A stretch of 64,000 nucleotides of DNA from Cloeon dipterum (GCF_949628265.1 NC_088788.1:15190001-15254000); one strand, 5' to 3'; counted from the first letter of the stretch, positions 25,301 to 37,082 are shown. The notes: generated from the letters alone by a model not told the origin. Made by a program: numbers and translations.

Positions 25301-28300
25301 TCGATCTTTCTAGCAGTTCTGTACCCAGTGTTGTACTTTGTTTTTCCTTATTTCAAAACTATAACACACTCTTACAATCACCCCATTGAAATTAAAAGTT
25401 GTGTTTGAAAACATGTGTAAATAATGTTAAAAATTTAGTTCCAATTCAAATTTTACCAGCAAGGAAATTTATGGAATAAGACTTAATTTTTAAGACGTAC
25501 GTTAAAAAGAAAAACAAATCTCTAAACGCGTAGGATGAAAAAATATTTCTAAGATTTTACGGCCAGTATTGATATAATAAAACTGTTTAAATATGCAGGA
25601 TAGAATATTAACAAAATTTGTCTCTCAACCTAGGAAAAAGTTTCACTCCATTCTGATATTTATTTTCCTATTTAACATTTTTAAAAAGGGTTTACTTTAA
25701 GAAAAGTTAAAAAAACTGCTGCTGTTGGGAATTTTAGACATTTTTAGACAAAAATTAATGCTTGGAACATTTCTGACTGTTATTAATTAGAACAAAATTA
25801 ATATTTTTAATCTTTCATCACATTCTGATGCCTAATTTTTAATTTAGAACTGTTACAGTGAAATGTAACTTTTTATAACATATCTATGGAGAAAAATTGC
25901 GCATTAATAGATGACGTGGATGTGTTATGGTTAAGCTCTCGCGAATTGCAAAGTTTGATTGCTGCATTGTGCGATTCAGAGCGCAAACACAAGGAAAAAG
26001 ATCCGATTGTCGGTCACCGGCTTGAATCCGAAAATGAGTTTCATCTGGCGCGGCAGTGAAAGTGCAACGAGATCATGCCGATGAGGGTCAACCCGTTTGC
26101 GTTGCTGACCTGCCTTCTCACTTTCACTCGGCAGCGCAACCCTGACGCAGGTTCATTGTTTTTGAAAGTCGTCGACAAAGAGACGACGAAAAACAACTTG
26201 ATCGCGTGCTCTCAAAGTTTCTAATCGCACGGCAATGCGATATCTTACCGAAACTGATTCTGAAGCAGTACGTTGTCGATCAGTCTTGCATGGCGACTGA
26301 TTAATTGCAATTTTTAATTCATACTTTCTCTCGATGAAAACAAATGTTTTTAGTTTGAAAAATAAATGTTAAGTTTATTTACAGTCGTAAAAAGAGGAAA
26401 CGGCGGCTGGAAACGAGTTCGCCTGCCGCCGCAATTAAATAATAAAACAGGGAGAGAAGACACCCGTGTAGGACGTTTACGCGTCGAAGATTGTCTATCT
26501 GATGAGGAGAAAAGCGTATTTACAGAATCACAAACTGCACTGCGGACAAGTAAAAAGAGCGTCCGTTTTCACAACTTGTCCTGGACGGCACGTCGCAGCT
26601 CCTCGGTGGCCCTGTCCAGGTCGTTGGACACGCTGTCAACGCCGTAGTCGGTCGGCGGTTCAGCTGGACAGCGCCGTAGATGGCGCCGAACCCCAGCGCC
26701 GCCACCTCCTCCGCTCGTTGCCGACGCAAACTTTGGCCGCGGGATCCGCACCACTTTCACTTCGTTCATCCACGACTCCATTCTCTGAAAATTTCATTTG
26801 AAATTGAAATTAATGCGCTTTAAATTAAAAGAGCAATCTACTCAAAATTTGGTAAACAACAAACATCTTGAAGAGATAAAAACACTTGAAAACAAGATTG
26901 ACATCAGTTTAATGCTGTTTTCCTTCAAGATTATTCTCACATAAAAATATCTTTGATCGTACGATGAAATTCGCTAATTCAGTGCACTAAATGAAATTAA
27001 TATTGGTACAAGCGGAAAATTCTATTCGGCTCAAAGTTCTTTGTCTCGATAGCAGCAATAGATTTTGTGCTCCTCCTTTTTCGCTCTAGTGGTTGAGACA
27101 ACTTTTGTGCCGGTCGATTTTGTCGGTGGAAAGGGTCACAACCTGGACCTTTGTGGCTCGTTCGTCATGCAGTCCGAAACGCGTGTGAAAAATACGGCGC
27201 GCAAATCCGCTTTTTCTTTATTTGCCCAAGGAGCAGGGCAAAGAAAGTCGTAAGTCATTCTATTCACTTCCAGAATGAACGACTTATTTTTCTACGAATG
27301 AAATACGATCCCTACTAAAAAACGTAACTCTTCAATAATAAAAATGGCCGTTTTTATCAGAAAGAACTATTAATATAATCTACGACGATACCAAAATTAT
27401 TTTTCGAAAGCACATAATTTGTTTTGGCATCTGCAGGCTAATCTAAAAACAAAATTATCAGCAGTGTTTCCCAAGTCGCAATACAGAAGCCTACGCATTA
27501 TCTACAGTCAATTTGATTCGCCAGAAAGAAAAGTGAGTGCAATGTTCTTGCAAATAATAATATTACTTCAATCTAATCTGCAGATTTGTTTTTTGTTGAA
27601 TTCATGCTGTAAAAATTATTTAATTCGGAAGGGAAAAGTGAGCAGATGGCGATCGGAGACTCATCGTGGCGAAGCGACTGGCTCCTTACAAAAGAGATGC
27701 GCGCTGAGAGAAAACGCGGTGCCGGGAGAAGGCTGGCTAATTTTTTCACATGAGTCGTTCATTGTTTTGAAACGTCCTTCTTGAACGAACGCACTCTAGT
27801 AATTGTATAATCGCTTTTCTCAAGCCAATTAAGCAGAAAAGAAAGCGCCCAATTTCTTTGACACTGGTTTTGTTCCACGAATTACGCCTTGCAAGGTTGA
27901 GCTCCTGCGTCTTATCGCTTTCCAATAATTTTAGCGCTCTTATCTCCAGTTTTCAATGTCTTCGATTGATTTCAATGCAGTCCTTGAATTAATTCGGGTC
28001 AAAATTTATCGCATTAATTATCACAAGTTTTTTTTTGTTTTCTACACACTTCATTCTTGAGGGTCATCACACCCGAAACTTCATGTTAATATCCCAATTT
28101 CAAAAGATATATTGGACATTTCCTGACTATTAACTGTTTTGGCACTATTAAAATGTCTATCAAGGCGGAAACAGTGTGAAACGAAAATCGTGACGATCTA
28201 CTTTTGAATAGAATGCAACTTGTTTGATCGTGCGAGCGGAAGTGAAAGGAGATTGCAACTTATGCACTTCTTCTCTTTCAAACTTCGATTCGAAGTAAGA

Positions 28301-31300
28301 ATTTAAAAAAAATATATTGCAAAGTTTCCCAGAGCCGCATAGAGAGAGAACTAGCGGTCGATTCTCGCCTGAGCAAAAATCTTTTATACGCTCTGATTGC
28401 TATTCAAGATAATTTGTAGCACGAATAGAGCAAACATGCAAGAAATTTGAATTATCTGTAAAATAAAATTCTGTCTATATCACTCGTAAAAAATAGTTGC
28501 AATCATTACATAGTTCATTTGAATAATGATTCCCTTAAATTATTGGCATGCAAACATTAATATTTTGGTACACTATAATTTTAAGATTGATACAGGGAAA
28601 CAATTTAAATGGGAATTGATGTCTACAATTAGCAGTTGATCAAGTTAGTTTGAATTATGTTCTTTACAATGTGCAATTATCAAATTTTGACTGAGTTCAC
28701 AATTAAATTTCAGAATGAAACAAATCTTTCGGCAAACGAACAGTTTGCTTATGATTTTTAGCTTGATTTCGATTCCTCTCGTTGCGATCTATCCAACGGT
28801 GTGCGATTTGCGAGGCAAATTTCCCTTCCAGCGAAACAAATCATAACTTTCAATAAAGAGACAGTGCTCGCTGCTTGATTAGCATAAATATTTGGAGCCG
28901 ATTTTTTCATAAATTTGAACACAGACCTGTGAAAATTTTATCTATTCCCCAATATTCAGGGAATATTTTTCTTAATATTTCGGTACAAAACCAAGTTAAA
29001 TTAATTCAATTTAAAGCTGGATGGTTGGCAACTATTTGCTGATGTTACACGCTTGGTGTTTCGAATTAATTTCTTCCTGCTTAGCTAAAAAGTGACTTTG
29101 GATTTGAGCGGATGGGTGATGGCGATGATTTAACTGTTTCGCGCGTGTCAAAAAAGGCAGCGGCGACGAAGCAAATTACTTTGCAACAGTCATGCGGCCG
29201 TGTAATTAGCGCACGCACGTGAAATTAAGTGTGACTGCACCGCCGCCGCGTTTCAAGGCAAAATCAACAGTTGTTCCTCGCGGATAATGGCATGAAAAAG
29301 ATGTGTTCAAACGTGTGATTCGAGATTTATTTATTCGCCTCCAGCCTTGGTTCGGCACGAACAGGAAGGAAAATTATTTTCAATCCCATTCATGGAAAAT
29401 GGTATATCGTTCCTGCTGCAAAAGCGCTGCGCTCCTTTGATTAATCTAAGCGGGGTTTACGTCGGGGCAATCGGATCCGCTTTGTTGTTGTGGAAGACCG
29501 CGAGCATGATTTTTTATATTCTCTCTCTCTCTCTCGTTCGCTCGATCTGCGGCAATTACTGGGCCACATGATGCGAATCGCTTCCACGCGCTCGAATTTC
29601 AACCCAACTAACGGGATGCAAACGACCTTTAAACAGTGTCCAATAACAAAACTATTTCCCAGGTGTTGTCGGCAATTCCCAACTCGTATAAAAGGCGAAT
29701 TCACGGCAGTAAAAACGGCTCGAAAAGGAAACTAGCCAGCGCGTCCCATTAACATCAGCCACCTTAAATTCGTAAATTTTTGCCGGGCTTCCGTGTTTAA
29801 TTCGCGGCACAATTCGTCGGATGTCTTTTTGCGTTTGACCAAAGATGTTAAACGAGAGAAGTGCGTTGTTGTTGGCAAAGTACTCACGTTTGTTTACTCG
29901 ATGTGTTGTCTGCTGTGCTGCTGCGGCTCGAGTGTGCTGTTTTGTACCTGGCGAGCCAGCTGCCCCTCCACTGCCACCTGACCGCCAGGGCCGAGCCAGA
30001 GGCGACGTTGCCGCGATTCTTCAGCGCCGCCTTATCTTCCTTATCGCTGATTAAAAACGCGCCTTGTCCATCACACGGACATAGCTCCAAAAACCAAGGG
30101 CCATTGCAAATGATTTTGTAAAGGTTGATTTTTTTTTTTCAATAAATCAAATCTGTCAAGAAAGATATTTTGGAAGGCTCCTTTTTATCGGGATAGAGAA
30201 AAAACCTAAAAACTAAATCAGAAAAAAACAGTAATTTGCTTCTTTATTTGGAAATATTGTGGTGTTTTGCCAGTTTGTGCTGGAGGCACCGCCAACATTT
30301 TTTATAGCATCAGGGGGTGTTAAAATAAAAGGTTTGATCTAACTTTTTTTTTAGATTTAAGAAACTTTTATATTATACCACCCGTGTTTACATAATTTTA
30401 AAAAACACAATTGATAATGGTCGTTATCACAAAGCTTCACATTTTTTCCTGAGTACTTTTAGCACATCTCGTGGATTGTGAGCTCCCAATAACACTGAAA
30501 AGTGGATAAAATATGGGGCCCGAGTGGCCGCAGAGGAGCTTGGGCCCAATATGGCCATCTTTTCGTCTCCACGTACCGATGTTTTTCGTTGATAAGTCAG
30601 AAATTTACCCCTAAAGCCTCTGGAAAGGTGCGAAACTATAGCAAGTGCGCCTCCCAGCCTGTTGAGTTATGTGAGCATTTCAAATCACTAATTTAACCAC
30701 CTCTTACCATTTCTGACAGTGGTCAATCAGTATGATCCCTGAAATGATCAAACATCTCCTTTTGACTTGAAACTGTGAAGAATGCCTAAACAAAATGCAA
30801 GCCACACTGGTATTCCTATACAGTACCTATCCAACAAATTTAAATCGAGCGAGAGTTAAAAGATTCATTCATTCGAATTTACCGAATAAATTAAAGCCGC
30901 AGAACTGTTTCTGAATTAACTGCCCCATTCCAAAGCGCACAGCATGAAACTGCTGAATTGTCTCTTGCACGTCTCGTCAATTTGCAGCGCAATTTAAGTG
31001 GGCGCCCGTTATATGAAAGTGAGTGTATTTATTCATGCTACGAAAACATCAGAATATAGCAAACATTACTGTTACGCGCGCAGAGAGAAATAAAAGGGTC
31101 CGTTACACGCCTTTTGACATTTTTGTGCGACCTGATGAATCGCGGCAACGCCCCCCTGCACCTCGCGATGCACCGCGGCAATACTTACATACATACAACT
31201 CCCGGTCTCGTCGTGATCATGCTAGATAACTGTGCATCTCGGTTCTCATGGAATTAATTAATGATTTAAACGTGCAACAAAAAGAGCAGATTAATTTCAT

Positions 31301-34300
31301 GTAAATGAATAAATCCGCTTTGATAATTTCCATTGAAAGCCGCGCGTCGAGAGCAACCTTTTTAAATTTATTGACCCCGCGTGGTCGTTTTCCCCGCGCG
31401 CGCTCAGATTTATAATCCTGGCGGTGAGTCATGTTATCTCAGCGAGATAAATTAGCATAATTTCCAGAGGCAAAAGACAAAGCCTGAAACGGGGTCAGTT
31501 TCATTTTAAATATCATGCGACACAAAAAAAATTATAATTCAGAGCCGATATGCATATTGCAGTGGAAATAGAGCCGTACGTTGGTTTGTTTTCGCAATTT
31601 GCGGGTGAAAAGCGATACAGGTTGGAAACGCGAGTATTTGATTCGTGTCACGGACAACACCTCAAATAGAGTGAATTTCCTGAACAAGAAAAAAATTGTA
31701 ATGAGAGATCCGGTAATTCAATACTTATTCCGGCATCCAAGAAAAAAATAGAACATTGTATTTTTTTTTAATTTTTAGCTTTCCTAATCCGCAACAATGT
31801 TTTCGAAAACAATCCCAGTCAATATTTTTGTAATGTATTCGAGAAACAAAAAATACCAGAACTAACTATATTTGAATATCAAGAAAATATACAATTAATG
31901 TCTCAATATAAAAAACCCATTGATTTAGTGTTATATTTCGACCTTTTCCAAAATCACACCTGAAAATATTTCGGATGAATGGATTAAAAATCATTTTAAA
32001 ATATAATTTGGAATCACGCGGCTGGAGCACTTGACCTCGATTTGTAGCGCTGAGTCATCGACCTTTGATTCTCTCCTGCTCGGTTTGTTTGCATTTCTTG
32101 TTGGAAGCTCGTCTCTCTCGTCACTCATCGCCTATACAATTATAATAGTTGCATATAAAATAATGCGAGAATAGCCGTAGAGCGCCGAGATTTTAGCCGA
32201 GACACAATATTCGTCGTCCCGTACGTTTTTCTTTCGTTCGAAATTTTGATGAAGAGTTTCTTTTGGCCCACTTATGCAAAATTAGGGGACTGAAAATTGA
32301 AAATATGTGTCTGATTGGCTCCGCAGAGCGGGTACCTCGATGGTCTGCGCTCGTCCATCGGCGGACTAACGCAAAGGGTGAAATCCTGGTACTGGGGTCG
32401 ACCCATAGTAAGTCGCCCATCCCTCTTCTCACTCACTCCTCACTCGTTCGTTTTGCAAAATGCGAGCACACACTTTTCTCGATCCTTTTGGTGTTTTTTG
32501 GCGCATGACCATCCTGAATTGATTTGATGTGGGGTGACGCGTGTCGGTTTGGTTCAATCCTTCCGCCGGAGCGTGTAGTCGATCAGTTTTTAGTGTTATT
32601 ATTATTGTGCATGATCAATCATAGTTAGGATTCCGACAAACGGCAAGTTCGAGACCGGTAAATAGTGCACTTTGTAGGCGGAAAATGGCCTTCAAACATA
32701 TGACCGACTGACATGCTGACAATCAAAATGTGTCCTTGAACAAGGTTGACTGACTTCTCAATGTCAAAATACGCCACTGAATTCTGTTTTTAGCAATATA
32801 ATATATGGTTGCGTAATTTGCTACATAAATGACAGTGAGTTTTGAGCTTTTTAAGTAATTTTTATATGCATAACGTTTTAGTTCGTGATGAATTCATTAA
32901 ATGCAGGCGTTTTTTTTATCAAAGACATAAATTAGGCCACCAAGGATTTTTTAATACGATGCGGAGATTACAAGTTATGGAAATCCAATGGAAAATATTC
33001 ATAGTGGATTTAAAAATGAGAAATAGTCAAAAATCTAACTTTGTTGTCTTTTTTTCAAACCATTATTTTAAAGGTTTGCGACTAGACAACATTTTTTTGT
33101 AAGTCCTGTTTTTGAAAATTTTGGCTTCAAAATAAGATATTATAAAGACAAGTATTTAAATTTTCGTTCTGAGCTGTTTTAAAAAAAAGCTCAATTTTGT
33201 AGGTAAATTTTTTTAATCTGAAAATTTAACAATTTTTTACCGCTGAAATTGATTAACATCACAGACTTCGCGAATTTAATTGATTCACAACCAACTAAAA
33301 CGTATTAATTAGCGTTTTCTTATCTGTGGCAAATCAATCTTAAAAACATTGACATCTTTCTTATTGAAGGACCGATAGTGTTAAATGGCAGTTGATCATA
33401 AAACAATTGGGAAAACCGCATGAGCCGTGCAAGGCCGAGACGAGCGGGCGGCCAAGACCATTTTCCCTTTATTACCGGCGTGCATGTTGTAGCGTACACG
33501 TACGTTGGTTGCGTGATCCTTTCGCCGGTTGCCACGTGCGGCTGGCTGAGAACTTGATTCTGCCGCAGGACTTGGCGCAAAAGCTGAGCCGCAGCTTCGA
33601 CATTAGCGGCGACAACGACCAGCAGAGTCTGCTGATGGACGCGGATGGCAGTGGCGTGCCGCGCAGAAGACAATCCATGCAGAGGCTCGCGGCCAGGGGC
33701 GTGCCCACCTGCGGCGACCTCCAAGAGGTCAACGAAGACGCAATGGTGAACAACCCAAACCTGCACAAGCGCGCCGACTCTCTATTTCTATAATTCTGAT
33801 CGTATAGTTCAAATAGTTAAATATATTAAACCTTTAGAGTGTCTTTTTGACTATTAGTAATCGGCCCCTCTCAGATGTTTAAATGTAGAATATTTTTAGA
33901 AATTAATATCCATATGAAACAGACTAGAATAATTTATCGTGTCGTTTCTGGCCCTAACCTGGCGTGCACCGAGTTGCAATAAAGTGGACAAGGGATGGTT
34001 GTTGTTTGCAGGGCGCCATGGTGGTACCTGACATGCAAGGCAATCTGCGCATCACCGTCAAGAAATGCAAACCCATGCTGGGCATCGCGATCGAGGGTGG
34101 TGCCAACACTAAGCACCCGCTTCCCAGGATAATCAACATACACGTGAGTTGCAATTCATACATGTCAAACGCTTCCTTGCATATTCTTTCTAACCAATAT
34201 TTTTATTTTTAGGTAGCTCCTTTTAGATCTTTACAATAAAAATTGTTTAGAAATAAGATGTGTAGAAACAGTAACGATAAAAACAATTGGATTCTTAACT

Positions 34301-34853
34301 GTCTAAAATCAAGCCCAAAACTGTTTTTAAAATTTTTATATCACACGTCTATTACGTTTAAAAAATCGACTTGATTTCCCGATCCTGCTCATCCTCAAAT
34401 GTATTTATTTTTTCTTAGTTAATGTTTAATTCTAATTAATCCTGCAGCTAAAAGTAACATCAAGAGACAAACCAGCCTTAAAAATGAGTTCTGAATAAAA
34501 CACCAATGTGTTTTTGTACGCAAATAAAAATTAATTTGAAATTAAAGTTTCGATTTATTTCCTCAGGAAAACGGCGCTGCGTACGAAGCAGGAGGACTGG
34601 AAGTCGGTCAGCTGATCTTGGAGGTGGATGGACACAAAGTGGAGGGTAAAATAATCACAAAAATTAAGTGCATTCGGCCGCAGCTTCTAATTTTGTCTTA
34701 TTTTACGCAGGGATGCACCACCAGGAGGTGGCGAGACTGATTGCCGAGTCTTTCGCGGCGAGGTCGCGGCCGGAAATCGAATTTCTGGTGGTGGAAGCCA
34801 AGAAGTCGAACCTCGAGGCCAAGCCGACCGCGTTGATTTTCCTCGAGGCGTAA
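7309..34853 (+). CDS. dysc: Whirlin/Dyschronic-like PDZ scaffold protein, 17 coding exons
   Basis: Exons: 7309-7549, 8392-8812, 10073-10377, 16825-16955, 17654-17908, 19363-19488, 21058-21269, 21332-21518, 21864-22013, 23502-23704 (5' edge uncertain), 24573-24678, 24951-25055, 32327-32407, 33569-33745, 34012-34143, 34567-34645, 34711-34853; about 1017 aa. PDZ1 lies at about residues 297-380 (GFGI binding loop), followed by the whirlin-type linker QLYTWTDRHGRPVSPP. PDZ2 lies at about 452-531 (SLGLMIRGG, then VGDQILEVNGQSF). A harmonin-homology-like helical domain covers about 590-665. A SEDSGVD motif precedes PDZ3 (about 909-995; LGIAIEGGANT, then PLPRI). Order and motifs match whirlin, the Usher-complex scaffold; fly Dyschronic is the neuronal orthologue, affecting ion-channel expression and clock output. 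The usual first helical domain is not evident; exons 1-2 instead encode His-rich and Cys-rich sequence. The ATG at 7309 is the first good Met in a long open exon. Intron phases agree throughout. Exon 10 acceptor and exon 14 donor are the least certain. Confidence 0.9.
7550..8391 (+). other. dysc intron 1
   Basis: AT-rich, with a GTGCGT donor and a TTGCGCAG acceptor, phase 1. I see nothing else supportable in it. Confidence 0.75.
8813..10072 (+). other. dysc intron 2
   Basis: AT-rich with a GTTGGT donor and a pyrimidine-rich CCCCGTAG acceptor, phase 2. The 9850-10070 stretch is more GC-rich but has no supported exon. Confidence 0.75.
11750..11758 (+). CDS. dysc: Candidate 9-nt microexon of dysc (PDZ1 loop)
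   Basis: The nine bases ATGCCAAAG are flanked by a long pyrimidine tract ending in TTCCATTCGCAG and by a strong donor, GTGAGT. The exon enters and leaves in phase 1, exactly the phase of the surrounding intron. Inclusion therefore inserts Asp-Ala-Lys without a frameshift. The insertion falls in the loop after the GFGI strand of PDZ1, turning ESGVGV into ESDAKGVGV. The splice sites are seen directly; use of the exon and alternative splicing are inferred. Confidence 0.65.
14385..14416 (-). repeat. Dispersed repeat copy 2
   Basis: Contains GGTCTTATCCATAAATTCCC followed by TTGCGGTTAAAAT, closely matching copy 1 near 5335 and the reverse complements of copies 3 and 4. Confidence 0.5.
15929..15970 (+). 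repeat. Dispersed repeat copy 3
   Basis: Contains ATTCAAATTTTACCAG, then after a short gap GGGAATTTATGGAAT, in the same order and spacing as copy 4 near 25443. Confidence 0.5.
16956..17653 (+). other. dysc intron 4
   Basis: Phase 0 intron within PDZ1 with a GTTAGA donor and a TTGTGTGCAG acceptor. Nothing else is seen in it. Confidence 0.8.
17909..19362 (+). other. dysc intron 5
   Basis: AT-rich apart from a short GC-rich patch with a GCGGCGGCGG run near 18705-18725. Phase 0, GTCAGT donor. No coding support. Confidence 0.8.
19489..21057 (+). other. dysc intron 6
   Basis: Phase 0 intron splitting PDZ2. It contains a (TTG)n run at about 20088-20105 and a moderate-GC block at 20120-20660 that is open on both strands. 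That block has no ATG-initiated, family-like or spliceable product, so I treat it as non-coding and possibly regulatory. Confidence 0.7.
20088..20105. repeat. (TTG)n short repeat
   Basis: About five to six TTG units, visible directly, inside dysc intron 6. Confidence 0.85.
22014..22930 (+). other. dysc: Possible alternative 3' end of dysc (retained intron 9)
   Basis: Exon 9 can either use the donor at 22014 or read on for 16 codons to a TAG at 22060. An AATAAA follows at 22925-22930. Using it would give a short isoform ending after the harmonin-homology-like domain, without PDZ3. The stop and signal are seen; use of the isoform is inferred. Confidence 0.35.
22014..23501 (+). other. dysc intron 9 and uncertain exon 10 boundary
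   Basis: The exon 10 frame is open back to 23328. In-frame acceptors exist at 23375, 23456, 23489 and 23501, so exon 10 may start up to 126 nt earlier than modelled. The best pyrimidine tract ends in an AG at 23338, but that AG is out of phase with exon 9, so an unseen small exon is possible. Confidence 0.5.
23523..23634 (+). repeat. dysc: His/Gln-rich coding repeat (CAC/CAG/CAA) in dysc
   Basis: In-frame CAC and CAT codons give a His-rich tract, followed by about 17 mostly consecutive Gln codons of mixed CAG and CAA. It lies in the linker between the harmonin-homology-like domain and PDZ3. The mixture of codons suggests a repeat that is older or more stable than pure CAG. Confidence 0.9.
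23705..24572 (+). other. dysc intron 10
   Basis: AT-rich phase 2 intron with a GTACCG donor and a TTTTGCCGGCAG acceptor. Nothing else is seen in it. Confidence 0.75.
25443..25488 (+). repeat. Dispersed repeat copy 4
   Basis: Contains ATTCAAATTTTACCAGCAAG, then GAAATTTATGGAATAAGAC. Its reverse complement aligns with copies 1 and 2, including their GTCTTAT flank. Confidence 0.5.
26569..26783 (-). pseudogene. Nested minus-strand coding-like patch with two frame switches
   Basis: On the minus strand an ATTTTCAG acceptor at about 26784 leads into an ATG-bearing frame that begins MESWMNEVKVVRIPRP and ends ELRRAVQDKL before a TGA at 26569. An AATAAA (26374-26379 on this strand) follows about 190 bp downstream. 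In the middle (about 26660-26725) the frame with coding-like GC-rich third positions is a different one, reading AEEVAALGFGAIYGAVQL, and it returns to the first frame before the C-terminus. This may be a decayed small gene or retrocopy, a final exon with sequence errors, or a real exon read in a single frame. I do not recognise the family. Confidence 0.35.
32408..33568 (+). other. dysc intron 13
   Basis: AT-rich phase 0 intron with a GTAAGT donor. Two in-frame acceptors lie at its end, CTGGCTGAG (exon from 33551) and CTGCCGCAG (exon from 33569). They differ by six codons. Confidence 0.7.
33746..33983 (+). other. dysc: Possible alternative 3' end of dysc before PDZ3
   Basis: If the donor at 33746 (ATG followed by GTGAAC) is not used, exon 14 runs to a TAA at 33791-33793, ending in KRADSLFL. 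An AATAAA at 33978-33983 follows about 185 bp later. The result would be an isoform lacking PDZ3. This is inferred from sequence only. Confidence 0.35.
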
Positions 34854-37082
34854 GAGACGCACGCAGCCGGTGTGTGCCAAAGTGATTCCCGCAGAGCTTT
34901 CAAAAAAGCAAAAGTCTCGTCAGTGACATAATGACTGTGTGACCGGTGCTATTGTGTACAATACATTCTACATGATTGGTTGCGCTTAAGAGCAGCAGGA
35001 CTCTTTTCCGGAAAAAATAAGTTCGATGATTGAGCCGATTTTTCTATTTAACTGCGATCATCGAAATTATTCTGTTGTTACTTGTTAAGTTTTGCATATT
35101 ATATAAGACGGACACGCAGCGGCGGATATACATACACACGTTAACCCTTCTCAAAACGGATGCAAATGGCTAAAAGTACATACTATAAAAATAATACACT
35201 CGCACACACGACGAGGCGTCATCAAAGCAAGTTTTCTTGACAAAAAGGCGCTCGTCGCGCCGACAAAATTCACCATCGACCTTCAACACACCTCTAAAAG
35301 CAAGCTTGGAACTCTGAAAGTAAAAATTAATTGCTCAAAAATGTAACTTCATTTTTTAACCTTCACTCGGGACAGTTACCCAAGGGTAGAGAAATTCTAT
35401 AAATTGTCAGTATTGAATTCCCTCAAGAGAAAAATGATTGTTATGTGTTATTTTGGTTGTAATCAATACTAACCAGACTTTCATTGCCTAAAAATTTAGA
35501 TGCAGCAATATATATTACTGACGCGTGGGAGCAAAATTATCCGAGTCTTGATTTATTCGTTCCAGCCTTGATTCTTGATTTCGGTCAGTTTGAAAGTTGT
35601 CGTGAAGATTGTTGGCGCGGCGACGGGCCAAATTGAGTTTCGGTCTATCCCTCTGACTATGGATGTGCCAACTGCCCCTTCGAAGTAGAACTCAGACAGA
35701 GAGGCTCGATTCGCAGGTGTTGCGAACCGGAAAAGTAGTGAAACGAAATTCGCGTAGAGCAGCAGTTCGATGTTTCGGTGTCTAGCTTCCAACTCTGAGC
35801 GCAGTTTCTACCTGCTTCCTGTCACAGAAATAAATCAACTTAACTAAAAATGACAAAAGATTAAAAAAGTTGTGCTCTCTAGACAAGCAGTGTGCATGCT
35901 ATAAACTGCGCGATCGTGTACTTAAATCGAGTGTAAAACAAAAAAAGGAGTTTCTGTGACCGCGAGTGGCGAAACCGCACTTTTTTCTCGTTCTCGTCTC
36001 GAAATCAAAACCCCAAAGCAGATATATCAAAAGTCGGGTTGCAATCGGCGTTGAGGCGCTGGTTGGAACCGGTCTCGCGCCTCTGTAGCTTCTATTCTCT
36101 ATTGTCTATTATCTATATCTCCTTCTCACGTTAGGTTTCAAAAAGATTCTTGACCCGTCGTGTTCCCTTTGATCGAAGTGTGTTCAGAAGAAAAACATGT
36201 TAAAACCAGAATGTGGATTCAATTCAGCAATTTGTCTATATTTTCGGGATTGACCTCACACTCGAATACACTCACTCACACACACAACACACGCTAGGCC
36301 TATATATCGAGTAAGTGCGCAGTATATTACACACATATATTTTTGTGGTCCTCCTACTCAGAGAAATCGAGAAAAAGCAGCCATTGTTTCATTTCACTCA
36401 CACACACAGACACTCACTAACTCGACCGTCAGTGTACATAACTTAAAAAAGCGATAAATGTTGTTGAACAAAATGTAGCCACGCATATAATAACCTGTTA
36501 AGCGGAAACGAGCAGAAAGCTAGACGTCAAATGTGTAATCACTTAGTTTTCAGTGAGAGATAATTTTAGTTTCTCATTTCTTTGTGGGACAGAGCTACTC
36601 CAAAACGACCGAATATATGCATCTTTTTTCATCTCTACCGATCCAATTGGCGAAATCTTAAAAATTCAAGTAATTTTGGTCGTTTGAAGCTCTGAACACT
36701 TTCTAAAAGCACTTTAATTGCCAATCAGAAACTCGAAATGGAAATTTTCCTTTTGAAAATATTTGCGAGTAATTATCAAAGGAAGGTGATAAGCATCACA
36801 ACGACTTAGACAAGCTTTTATTCTGAGGGAAAATTTTAGGAGAAACGCGTCATTTTCTTTCAAGAGGAAATCGATGATTTCGATGTTGGAAATGCCTTAC
36901 GTTCGGTGTGCGTTGGTCAGAAAGGGAAAAGTATTGGTAGAAAAAAGGGAATTGCTGGAGAAAAAGACACTCACGCGCGTTTAGATGCAACTAACCAAAC
37001 CGCAAAAATGTTGGCAGCCTCTTTCAAGCTTTGGTAAAATAATACAAAAACAAAAGTCACACACAGACACACTCACTCACGC

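Larger units (their letters stand above)
25056..32326 (+). other. dysc intron 12, largest intron (7.3 kb)
   Basis: Phase 0 intron with a GTGAGT donor and a GGCTCCGCAG acceptor. It contains dispersed repeat copy 4, a GC-rich minus-strand coding-like patch (26569-26783) and a second GC-rich patch (about 29920-30070) with no clear exon structure. The remainder is AT-rich with nothing supportable. Confidence 0.7.

Noticed and set aside
33320-33766. A 148-codon minus-strand frame
   Set aside because: Antisense of dysc exon 14, whose plus-strand frame is in phase with the neighbouring exons.
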